This document shows positions 55,525-64,000 of a stretch of 64,000 nucleotides of DNA, one piece after another. The notes beneath the pieces were generated by a model that was not told where the DNA came from, made no database searches, and saw nothing but the letters and a program-made list of their open reading frames with translations. Position numbers and translations under genes: made by a program. Position 1 is the first letter of the stretch. Each line of letters begins with the position of its first letter. The DNA is taken from assembly GCF_030010415.1 (NCBI RefSeq), contig NZ_JASCSA010000001.1, one strand, 5' to 3'. Source of the DNA: Cobetia amphilecti. Its GTDB lineage: Bacteria > Pseudomonadota > Gammaproteobacteria > Pseudomonadales > Halomonadaceae.

Positions 55525-56913
55525 TCAGGTGCGCGTGACACTGCGCATGGTGACGAACTCTTCCGCTGCCGTCGGGTGAATGCCCACGGTCAGGTCGAAG
55601 TCGGCCTTGGTCAGGCCGGCACGCACGGCGATGCCGATGCCCTGCATGATCTCACCCGCTTCATCACCGACCATGTGCACGCCGACGACCTTGTCGCTGG
55701 CGTCATCGACGATCAGCTTCATCAGGCTGCGCTCATCGCTGCCGGACAGGGTGTGCTTGAGCGGACGGAAGTCAGCGGTGTAGACGCGGATGCTGTCGAA
55801 CTTCTCGCGCGCCGCTTCCTCGCTGAGGCCGACGGTACCGATGTTCGGATGACAGAATACCGCTGTCGCGATGCTGTCGTAGTCCAGGCCACCCACGACG
55901 CCATCGCCGAAGTGCGCACGCACCAGGTGCATGGCTTCTTCAAGCGCCACCGGCGTCAGTTCCGGACCGCCGATGATGTCGCCCAGCGCGAGGATGGACG
56001 GGGTGGTGGTCTCGAAGCGCTCGTTGACGCGTACGGTGCCATCGACATTCAGCGCCACATCGACATTCTCCAGCCCCAGGCCTTCGATGTTCGGCTTGCG
56101 ACCGGTGGCGGCGAGGATGCAATCCACTTCCAGCACCTGGCCATCGCTCAGGCGCACGCTGTAGACGTCGCCCTGCTTGTCGATGGACTCGACCGTGGTG
56201 TTGAAGTGCAGGTTGACGCCCTTCTTGGCCATCTCGTCACGCGTGAACTCGCGCACTTCGTTGTCGAAGCCGCGCAGGAACAGGTCGCCGCGATAGCTCA
56301 GATGCGTCTCGGCACCCAGACCATTGAAGATGCTGGCGAACTCGACGGCGATATAGCCACCACCGATGACGAAGAAGCGCTTCGGGAAGCTTTCCAGATC
56401 GAAGATGCGGTTGGAATCCAGCGCATGTTCACGACCCGGGAAGTCCGGCAGGAACGGCCAGCCACCGGTGGCGACCAGAATCTTGGCCGCGGTGTGGCGC
56501 TCGCCATTGACGACGACGGTGTTGGCATCGGCGATGCTGGCACGGCCTTCGATCAGCGTGGCGCCGGAATTGTTGAGCAGATTGCGATAGATGCCGTTCA
56601 GACGAGAGATCTCGGCGGTCTTGCGATCACGCAGGGTCGCCCAGTCAAAGCGCGGGGCGTCGCCCAGATCCCAACCGAAGCCGGCGCTGTCCTTGAAGGA
56701 GTCATGATAGTGGGCAGCGTAGGAGTAGAGCTTCTTGGGCACGCAACCGACATTGACACAGGTACCGCCGAGGTAGCGGTCTTCTGCCACGGCAACGCGG
56801 GCGCCGGTCGCGGCGGCGGTCCGGGCAGCGCGAACGCCGCCGGAGCCGGCACCAATGACGAACAGGTCGAAGTCAAACTGGCCTGTCGCAGGCTGATGGG
56901 TCTGATCGGTCAC
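55525..56913 (-). CDS. gor: Glutathione-disulfide reductase
   Basis: A 462-residue flavoprotein disulfide reductase using NADPH to reduce glutathione disulfide. FAD loop VIGAGSGGVRAARTAA, redox disulfide GGTCVNVGCVPKKL, NAD(P)H loop VIGGGYIAVEFASIFNGLGAETHLSYRG with a following Arg, and the catalytic His-Glu in GIHPTAAEE. CPKKL-type spacing and the HPTAAEE end indicate glutathione reductase rather than lipoamide dehydrogenase. It has a 14-residue polar N-terminal extension. It is monocistronic. Confidence 0.94.
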   Translation of the reverse strand: MTDQTHQPATGQFDFDLFVIGAGSGGVRAARTAAATGARVAVAEDRYLGGTCVNVGCVPKKLYSYAAHYHDSFKDSAGFGWDLGDAPRFDWATLRDRKTAEISRLNGIYRNLLNNSGATLIEGRASIADANTVVVNGERHTAAKILVATGGWPFLPDFPGREHALDSNRIFDLESFPKRFFVIGGGYIAVEFASIFNGLGAETHLSYRGDLFLRGFDNEVREFTRDEMAKKGVNLHFNTTVESIDKQGDVYSVRLSDGQVLEVDCILAATGRKPNIEGLGLENVDVALNVDGTVRVNERFETTTPSILALGDIIGGPELTPVALEEAMHLVRAHFGDGVVGGLDYDSIATAVFCHPNIGTVGLSEEAAREKFDSIRVYTADFRPLKHTLSGSDERSLMKLIVDDASDKVVGVHMVGDEAGEIMQGIGIAVRAGLTKADFDLTVGIHPTAAEEFVTMRSVTRT

Positions 56914-57296
56914 GGGAATCTCCTTGATGAATTGGCCACATGGTATCAGGACTCGCGCGGCCTCGGGAGTCCCGTGTCGCTGGGCACGGTTACCCGCGTA
57001 TCGGCCTTCAGGTTGACCCTGTGGCCTCTGACACGGTAAATATGTCCAACAAGCATGTTAGACAAAAGTTACAACGTGCTGGCACAGGGGCTAGCACCGT
57101 CATTGGCGAAGCGCTCTGCGGGCGCGTAACATTGTTGCTCGTAACCTTAGCGCTCTTACGTCTTGCCTGACGCTGCCGTGAATGCCTGCCTGTTGGCCTG
57201 AGCCAAGAGGCTCTGCGCCCGAGAGGCATCACGGCCAACGCCCCTGTGCGACAACCGTCCCCTGCCCCCGTCATTTGAAAAAGTGGTCTCCCTGCC
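56914..57296. other. Divergent promoter region of gor and the carbonic anhydrase gene
   Basis: No gene seen. It must carry both promoters; I cannot identify operator repeats with confidence. Confidence 0.4.
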
Positions 57297-57950
57297 ATGA
57301 GCAATATCGAAAAGCTGCTTGAGCAAAACAAGGTCTGGGCTGAATCCATGACCGAGCGCGACCCTGAGTTCTTCAAGCGCCTATCGGACCAGCAGAATCC
57401 TGACTTTCTGTGGATCGGCTGCTCGGATTCCCGCGTACCGGCCAACCAGATCATCGACCTGCCGCCCGGCGAAGTCTTCGTGCATCGCAATGTCGCCAAC
57501 CTGATCCACTACAACGACATGAACGCGTTGTCGGTGATCCAGTACGCCGTCGATGTCCTGAAGGTCGAACACATCATGATCGTCGGCCATTACGGTTGTG
57601 GTGGCGTGCGTGCCTCGATCACCGGCGGTGACAATGGCATGGTCGACTACTGGCTGCACACCCTGCGTGAGCTCTACAACCTGCACTATGACGAGCTCAA
57701 GGACCTGCCGCTGGATGAGCAGGTCGACCGCATGTGCGAGCTCAATGTCCGCTCTCAGGTGCAGAACCTGGCCAGAACCAAGATCCTGCAGCGCGCCTGG
57801 GAGCGCGGTCAGAAGCTGGAAGTGCACGGCTGGGTCTACGGCCTGTCCGATGGTCGAGTGAACAATCTCGATTGCACCATCAGCAACCTGTCACAGGTGC
57901 CGCAGCTGTATCGTGTGGACCGCATCGAGCCTTTGCCGCAGCAGGACTGA
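57297..57950 (+). CDS. can: Beta-class carbonic anhydrase
   Basis: A 217-residue zinc enzyme interconverting CO2 and bicarbonate. Zinc ligands are Cys and Asp in WIGCSDSRVPANQI (42, 44) and His and Cys in VGHYGCGGVRAS (about 98 and 101). The rest matches the E. coli Can type, including HRNVANL and VHGWVYGL. It is a single gene with a likely hairpin terminator at 58014. Confidence 0.96.
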   Translation: MSNIEKLLEQNKVWAESMTERDPEFFKRLSDQQNPDFLWIGCSDSRVPANQIIDLPPGEVFVHRNVANLIHYNDMNALSVIQYAVDVLKVEHIMIVGHYGCGGVRASITGGDNGMVDYWLHTLRELYNLHYDELKDLPLDEQVDRMCELNVRSQVQNLARTKILQRAWERGQKLEVHGWVYGLSDGRVNNLDCTISNLSQVPQLYRVDRIEPLPQQD

Positions 57951-58967
57951 TCAGGCCGACCTGATCCAGCTGCCGGTGCTGCAGGATGCCGGTAGCAACA
58001 TCAGCGCCCTCCAACGCGCCTCCCACCCGGGAGGCGCGTCGCGTTTCAGGTCTCCCGTGCGCGATCGCGCCGAACTGGGTCTGCTTTCTGCTCTTTATGT
58101 CCCTCCCTTTTACTGTCCCTTTTTGCAATATCCTTGCTTGCCTCCTCGGCAACCCTTCGTCGGTTCTGATCACCTAGGGTTTGGCGTCTATTGAATGGAA
58201 TCAGGCCTGGCAGTCACCAGCGCTGGAAAGTCTTTCACGTGTTTTCAGCGCAGCGTTCGGGAATTTGACAGCGCAGTATCGACCTTGCAGCCCTTCGTGG
58301 AGGGCCTCTGAGGCGCAACTTTGGTCGCAGAACGCTAGGCGCACCAATCAAGTGCAGAGACTGCACGCAGTGGAGAATCACTGCCTATCCTGTCGGCTTT
58401 TCTGCCGCTGATGGTGTCTGTTTATCGCCAGGTGGCGTGAAGCCGGGTTGGCGCTATTCAGCGTACGCAATGTCACTCAACCAGGCGCTGTCGGCTGACG
58501 GAACTGATACACACCACGTCCATGCAGCGCCCGATAAATCCCTCAAATCTCGATCATCATGCTTGCTTCAAATAGTTGATTGTATTGGATTTTACTTGTC
58601 GTGAAGGCTTGCAGTGTGAACGAGGCAGGCCAGAGTCACGGCGGCTTTCCCAGCATATGGAAGTGCAGAATCGCTCCGTATTGCCCTGAGAGGAAGCGCG
58701 CGTAGCTCACGGCGTTATTGAGGTGAGAGATGGCGTTGCCGTGTGACATCCGGGCTGTCGCTTCGTCGATCTCGCGCCCTGCACCAACCTGGATGACGTT
58801 GCGTGGTCAGGAAAAGGCTATTCACCACCTGCATCCGGCTACTCAACATTTCGATTGTCCCGCGACCAAGTGACTCTCTACTGTTAGAACGCATCCTGCG
58901 CGCCTGCCTCGTCAGCCGCGCAGGATCGCCACAACAACAATCAAACTACACAAGCAAAGGGATGCTC
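57951..58967. other. 1.0-kb gene-free region before the peptide transporter operon
   Basis: A hairpin acgcgcctccc-N4-gggaggcgcgt at 58014-58039 probably ends the carbonic anhydrase transcript. Beyond it I find no credible gene on either strand. The stretch 58530-58620 is A+T-rich. It should contain the promoter and possibly a long leader of the ABC transporter operon. Confidence 0.5.
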
Positions 58968-60563
58968 ATGACCCGTCAGAATGCCCTCCAGTCTTTCTTG
59001 CCCAAGAAGACCCTGTGTGCGCTGATCGGCAGCGCGACATTGGCCATGGCGGCTCCGGCAATGGCCGAAGACGTCACCCTGCGCATGGCCTACGACGCTG
59101 ACCCCGTGACCCTCGATATCCACGAACAGCTATCCGGCGGCACCCTGCAGCTGTCGCACATGGTCTACGACCCGCTGATTCGCTGGAACAAGGACCTCGG
59201 CTTCGATGGCCGCCTGGCCAAGAGCTGGGAGCGTGTCGATGACAACACCATGCGCTTCCATCTGCGCGAAGGCGTCAAGTTCCACTCCGGCAATGACTTC
59301 TCCGCCAAGGATGTGGTCTGGACCATCGAGCGCCTCAAGAAGAGTGCCGACTTCAAGGCCATCTTCGCGCCGTTCACCGACGTCAAGGCCGTCGATGACT
59401 ACACCGTGGACCTGGTGACGGACAAGCCGTTCCCGCTGGTGCTGAATGCCGCCACCTACATCTTCCCGATGGACAGCGCGTTCTATTCCGGTGAGACCGA
59501 AGACGGCAAGGCCAAGGATGAGATCGCCAAGGCGGCCAACACCTTCGCCTCACGCAACGAGTCCGGCACGGGCCCCTACAAGGTCGCGGACCGTCAGCAG
59601 GGCGTGAAGATCAGTTTCGAGCGCTTCGAGGATTACTGGGATACCGAATCGCCGGGTAACGTCGATGACATCGTGCTGACGCCGATCAAGGAAAACGCCA
59701 CGCGTGTCGCGGCGCTGCTGTCGGGTGACATGGACTTCATCGCGCCGGTACCGCCGACCGACCTGGAACGCATTCGCAAGCAGGATGGCGTGCATCTGGT
59801 CGAAATGGGCGGCACCCGCATCATCACCTTCCAGATGAACCAGGAGCGTGTCGAAGCCTTCAAGGACAAGCGTGTCCGTCAGGCCGTCAACTACGCCATC
59901 AATCAGGAAGGCATCGCCCAGAAGCTGATGAAAGGCTTCGCGACCCCCGCCGCCCAGATGTCGCCGGATGGCTATCAGGGCCACAACCCCGAGCTGACCC
60001 CACGCTATGACGTGGCCAAGGCCAAGGAGCTGATGAAGGAAGCCGGATACGATGATGGCTTCGAGATCAGCATGATGGCGCCCAACAACCGCTATGTGAA
60101 CGACGCCAAGATCGCCCAGGCCGTGGCCTCGATGCTGGCCAGGATCAACATCACGGTCGACCTGAAGACCCTGCCCAAGGCCCAGTACTGGCCGGAATAT
60201 GATGCGCGTGCTGCCGACATGATGATGATCGGCTGGCACTCGGACACCGAAGACAGTGCCAACTTCTTCGAATTCCTGACCTTCTGCCCGGATGCCGACA
60301 GCGGTGTCGGTCAGTACAACTCCGGCAACTACTGCAACCCGGACGTCGACAAGATGGTCACCGAGGCCAACCTGGAGACCGACACCGAGAAGCGCGCCAA
60401 GATGCTGCAGGCCGCCGAGAAAGCCGTCTACGACGATGCCGGTTTCGTGCCGCTGCACTGGCAGAACCTGGCCTGGGGCGCGCGTGATGGCGTCAACATC
60501 GAGCCGGTCCTCAACGTGATGAACTTCCCGTACCTGGGGGATCTGGTCATCGACCAGGAGTGA
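58968..60563 (+). CDS. Peptide/nickel-type ABC transporter substrate-binding protein (family 5)
   Basis: A 531-residue periplasmic protein with a signal peptide (KKTLCALIGSATLAMAAPAMA, cleavage before EDVTL). Family-5 features: TLDIHEQLSGGTLQLSHMVYDPLIRW, FHLREGVKFHSGNDFSAKDVVWTIERL, GTGPYKV, KRVRQAVNYAINQEGIAQ and the closing PLHWQNLAWG. It resembles DppA-like binding proteins, but the ligand (peptide, glutathione or opine) cannot be set from sequence. The start at 58968 has AAAGGG six bases upstream; the ATG at 58803 is rejected. Confidence 0.92.
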   Translation: MTRQNALQSFLPKKTLCALIGSATLAMAAPAMAEDVTLRMAYDADPVTLDIHEQLSGGTLQLSHMVYDPLIRWNKDLGFDGRLAKSWERVDDNTMRFHLREGVKFHSGNDFSAKDVVWTIERLKKSADFKAIFAPFTDVKAVDDYTVDLVTDKPFPLVLNAATYIFPMDSAFYSGETEDGKAKDEIAKAANTFASRNESGTGPYKVADRQQGVKISFERFEDYWDTESPGNVDDIVLTPIKENATRVAALLSGDMDFIAPVPPTDLERIRKQDGVHLVEMGGTRIITFQMNQERVEAFKDKRVRQAVNYAINQEGIAQKLMKGFATPAAQMSPDGYQGHNPELTPRYDVAKAKELMKEAGYDDGFEISMMAPNNRYVNDAKIAQAVASMLARINITVDLKTLPKAQYWPEYDARAADMMMIGWHSDTEDSANFFEFLTFCPDADSGVGQYNSGNYCNPDVDKMVTEANLETDTEKRAKMLQAAEKAVYDDAGFVPLHWQNLAWGARDGVNIEPVLNVMNFPYLGDLVIDQE

Positions 60564-60650
60564 TCCCACGCCATGAGTGACAGGCACTGAACCGCCTTGC
60601 ATCGTTCAGCGCCATGTTCCTGGCCACGCACCCCTCGCGACAGGTAAGTC

Positions 60651-60691
60651 AGGCAACCGGAGATAGCCTAAGCGAACTCTCTGGTTGCCCT
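60651..60691 (+). other. Hairpin between binding-protein and permease genes
   Basis: aggcaaccggaga pairs with tctctggttgccct (one mismatch) over a 14-base loop, 87 bases after the binding-protein stop. Like intercistronic structures in other ABC operons it could keep binding-protein mRNA more abundant. The remainder of 60564-60882 shows no gene. Confidence 0.6.
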
Positions 60692-60882
60692 GCTGACCTG
60701 AACGAGACGACTTACCCCCGCCTGTCGTTTTCCTCGCCATCGCCTCTCGGTGATGGGTTGGGGAGCCTGTGCCCGATGGCAGGCCAGCGACAGGCGGGAT
60801 ACCTGACACCCAGCGTGATCGGCCAGCATGGATAGGGCCGACGCGCGCGAGACCGTGATGTTCACGAGGAAGGTGGCGATCC

Positions 60883-61929
60883 ATGATTGCCTTTCTGATC
60901 AAACGCCTGATGCACGCCGTACTGGTCATGTTCGTGATCAGCATCATCAGCTTCGCCATCCAGGACAACCTGGGCGACCCGCTGCGCGAGATGACCGGCC
61001 AGGCCGTGTCGGAAGCCCAGCGTGAGGTCATGCGCGATGAAATGGGCCTCAACGACCCCTTCATCACCCAATATCTGCGTTTTGCCGGCAATGCCCTGCA
61101 GGGCGATCTCGGCAACTCGTACTTCTACAAGCAGCCGGCGACCGAGGTGATTCTCAAGCACCTGCCCGCCACGCTGGAGCTGGTGATGGCCTCGAGCCTG
61201 ATCATCATCCTGCTCTCGGCGCCCATCGGGGTGTTCGCGGCGATTCGCCCGCGCAACTGGCTGTCACGCCTATTCATGGGTACCTCGATCATCGGTATCT
61301 CGGTACCGGTCTTCCTGACCGCCATCGTGTTGATCCAGCTGTTCGCGATCGGCGTGACGGTGGACTGGTTCCCCAGCGACACCACCTGGGGCAGTGTCCT
61401 GAACGGCATGCTGTCCACCGATGGCGGTATGCCCTCCTACGGACGTGGTGAGCTGGTACACGTCGCGGGCACCTGGTCGAGCGGCTTCTTCACCGCCGAC
61501 GGCCTCTGGCACCTGGTGCTGCCGGCCATCTCGCTGGCCTCGATCATGCTGCCGCTGTTCATCCGCCTGATTCGTGCCGAGATGATGGAAGTGCTGCAGT
61601 CGGACTACATCAAGTTCGCGCGCGCCAAGGGTATCGGCCTCAAGCGTATCTACTTCCTGCACGCACTGAAGAACACCATGCTGCCGGTGATCACCGTCGG
61701 CGGCGTGCAGATCGGCACCATGGTCGCCTACACCATCCTGACCGAGACCGTCTTCCAGTGGCCGGGCATGGGCCTGATGTTCCTCGAGGCCATCACCCGC
61801 TCCGACATCCCGCTGATCGTGGCCTACCTGATGATGGTCGGCGTGATCTTCGTGATCACCAACACCCTCGTCGATCTGATCTACGGACTGGTCAACCCCA
61901 CCGTCAAGCTTGCGGGGAAACCGGCATGA
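60883..61929 (+). CDS. Peptide-type ABC transporter permease (DppB-like)
   Basis: A 348-residue inner-membrane protein of the binding-protein-dependent transport family. Typical ends: MIAFLIKRLMHAVLVMFVISIISFAI at the start, the coupling (EAA-like) motif FARAKGIGLKRIYFLHALKNTMLPVITVGG, and ETVFQWPGMGLMFLEAITRSDIP. AGGAAGG precedes the ATG. It overlaps the next permease gene by four bases. Confidence 0.94.
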   Translation: MIAFLIKRLMHAVLVMFVISIISFAIQDNLGDPLREMTGQAVSEAQREVMRDEMGLNDPFITQYLRFAGNALQGDLGNSYFYKQPATEVILKHLPATLELVMASSLIIILLSAPIGVFAAIRPRNWLSRLFMGTSIIGISVPVFLTAIVLIQLFAIGVTVDWFPSDTTWGSVLNGMLSTDGGMPSYGRGELVHVAGTWSSGFFTADGLWHLVLPAISLASIMLPLFIRLIRAEMMEVLQSDYIKFARAKGIGLKRIYFLHALKNTMLPVITVGGVQIGTMVAYTILTETVFQWPGMGLMFLEAITRSDIPLIVAYLMMVGVIFVITNTLVDLIYGLVNPTVKLAGKPA

Positions 61930-62909
61930 GCCAATCCAATACCCAATCGAGCAACGCACCCGTCACCCCGAAGACCAGCTCCATCGTGGTCCCCGGCCGT
62001 TGGCAGCGATTCCGCGAGTCCTACCTGGTCTACAGCTTCAAGCGTGACTGGATGGCTCAGGCCTGTCTGCTGGTGTTCATCGCCATGGTGCTCGGGGCCT
62101 TCCTCGCGCCGTGGATCGCCCCGGCTGATCCCTATGACCTGGCCAGCATCGACATCATGAACTCGGAGCTGCCGCCGGCGTGGATGGCGGGCGGTGATCC
62201 GGCCTTCCTGCTGGGTACCGATGCCCAGGGGCGTGATCTGCTCTCCACCATTCTCTACGGCACGCGCGTGTCGCTGTTGATCGGCTTCGGCGCGGTCATC
62301 CTGCAGGCATTTCTCGGCGTGACCTTCGGGCTACTGGCGGGCTATCTGGGCGGGCGTATCGATGCCTTCCTGATGCGCATGGCCGATATCCAGCTGTCGT
62401 TCTCGACCCTGATGGTGGCCATCGTGGTGGGTGCCATCATCAAGGCGACCTTCGGCGGCGCTGCCTTCTCGGACTACGCGCTGATCCTGTTGATCCTGAT
62501 CATCGGGCTGGCGGAATGGCCGCAGTATGCGCGTACCGTCCGCGCCTCGGTGCTGGCGGAGAAGAACAAGGAATACGTCGATGCCGCGCGGGTGATGGGC
62601 TTCCGCTCACGTCGCATCATGTTCCGTCACATCCTGCCCAACACCCTGTCGCCGATCTTCGTCATCTCCACGGTGCAGATCGCCAACGCGATCATCTCGG
62701 AGGCGGCGCTGTCCTTCCTCGGTCTCGGCATGCCGGAGACCCAGCCGTCGCTGGGGTCACTGATCAAGTCCGGCTTCGACTACCTGCAATCAGGCAGCTG
62801 GTGGATCACGCTGATCCCCGGTGGCGTGCTGATCGTGCTGGTCCTGGTCATCAATCTGCTGGGCGACTGGCTGCGTGATGTCATGAACCCGCGTCTCTAC
62901 AAGGGCTGA
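61926..62909 (+). CDS. Peptide-type ABC transporter permease (DppC-like)
   Basis: A 327-residue permease with a hydrophilic N-terminus (about 45 residues), the FLAPWIAPADPYDLASIDIMN segment, LLGTDAQGRDLLSTILYGTRVSLLIGFGAV, and the coupling motif DAARVMGFRSRRIMFRHILPNTLSPIFV. It starts at 61926 within the ATGA overlap with dppB-like. It forms the channel with the preceding permease. Confidence 0.95.
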   Translation: MSQSNTQSSNAPVTPKTSSIVVPGRWQRFRESYLVYSFKRDWMAQACLLVFIAMVLGAFLAPWIAPADPYDLASIDIMNSELPPAWMAGGDPAFLLGTDAQGRDLLSTILYGTRVSLLIGFGAVILQAFLGVTFGLLAGYLGGRIDAFLMRMADIQLSFSTLMVAIVVGAIIKATFGGAAFSDYALILLILIIGLAEWPQYARTVRASVLAEKNKEYVDAARVMGFRSRRIMFRHILPNTLSPIFVISTVQIANAIISEAALSFLGLGMPETQPSLGSLIKSGFDYLQSGSWWITLIPGGVLIVLVLVINLLGDWLRDVMNPRLYKG

Positions 62910-62929
62910 AGCCGAGAGGAGTCAAGACA

Positions 62930-63978
<1,049 letters not shown>

Positions 63979-63982
<4 letters not shown>

Positions 63983-64000
63983 GCGCGGCAATTCTGAAGG
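63979..64000 (+). CDS. Start of a further operon gene (probable second ATP-binding subunit, partial)
   Basis: An ATG at 63979 overlaps the stop of the DppD-like gene (ATGA) with GGAGG six bases upstream. Only seven codons (MSAAILK) are visible. In dipeptide-type operons the next gene usually encodes the DppF-like ATPase; that identity rests on context alone. Confidence 0.7.

Noticed and set aside
55429..57039. 536-codon open frame antisense to glutathione reductase
   Set aside because: The opposite strand encodes an unmistakable flavoprotein; this frame has no recognisable domain or ribosome site.

Overview
The window is GC-rich chromosomal DNA from a halophilic gammaproteobacterium. The ectABC ectoine operon, TAXI-type TRAP transporter, three-gene retropepsin/ATP-grasp cluster, Zur-linked zinc locus and overall protein similarity point to the Halomonadaceae, probably Cobetia or a close Halomonas relative. 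The genus is inferred from recalled protein similarity, not from a search. I see no rRNA, tRNA or CRISPR array.

Layout. 1-6.7 kb (minus): a galactose/galactoside catabolic operon with a GntR/FCD regulator, galactonate dehydratase, an SDR dehydrogenase, KDGal kinase, KDPGal aldolase, a sugar lactonase and a GH36 alpha-galactosidase cut by the window edge. Together these form a nearly complete non-phosphorylating (De Ley-Doudoroff) galactose route. 6.9-9.4 kb: a Cache sensor with decayed c-di-GMP output domains. 9.8-11.4 kb: three small genes (two unknown, one DUF2970). 11.4-13.7 kb: sulfite reductase and its DUF934 partner. 13.9-17.8 kb: a periplasmic binding protein next to a GGDEF-EAL protein, a likely ligand-sensing c-di-GMP pair. 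18-23.4 kb: a MATE exporter and metH. 23.8-26.6 kb: nfuA and a diguanylate cyclase with a duplicated sensor module. 26.8-29.6 kb: ectA, ectB, ectC. 29.8-32.4 kb: a GAF protein with degenerate GGDEF and EAL domains, and a DUF3833 lipoprotein. 32.4-33.6 kb: no gene seen. 33.6-37.1 kb: retropepsin-like lipoprotein, inactive-transglutaminase membrane protein and ATP-grasp ligase operon.

37.3-44.1 kb is a zinc-limitation locus: a frameshifted DUF1826 gene, zur, a dihydroorotase paralogue lacking one metal-binding His, znuA-znuC-znuB, a hisI-type cyclohydrolase and yidD. Two candidate Zur boxes share an identical 10-base core. 44.1-45.4 kb: a Xre/RES toxin-antitoxin pair. 45.5-50.5 kb: sufE, then a tyrosine recombinase and a kfrA-like gene in divergent orientation around a 26-base palindrome, then a PIN-PhoH ATPase. 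50.9-55 kb: a TAXI TRAP transporter. 55.5-58 kb: glutathione reductase and a beta carbonic anhydrase. 59-64 kb: a dipeptide/oligopeptide-type ABC transporter running off the right edge.

Two themes run across the window. Four cyclic-di-GMP-type proteins lie within 25 kb, two of them with lost signature motifs. Intergenic DNA at many separate places also carries unrelated sequences with the same exact tandem period of 15 bases.
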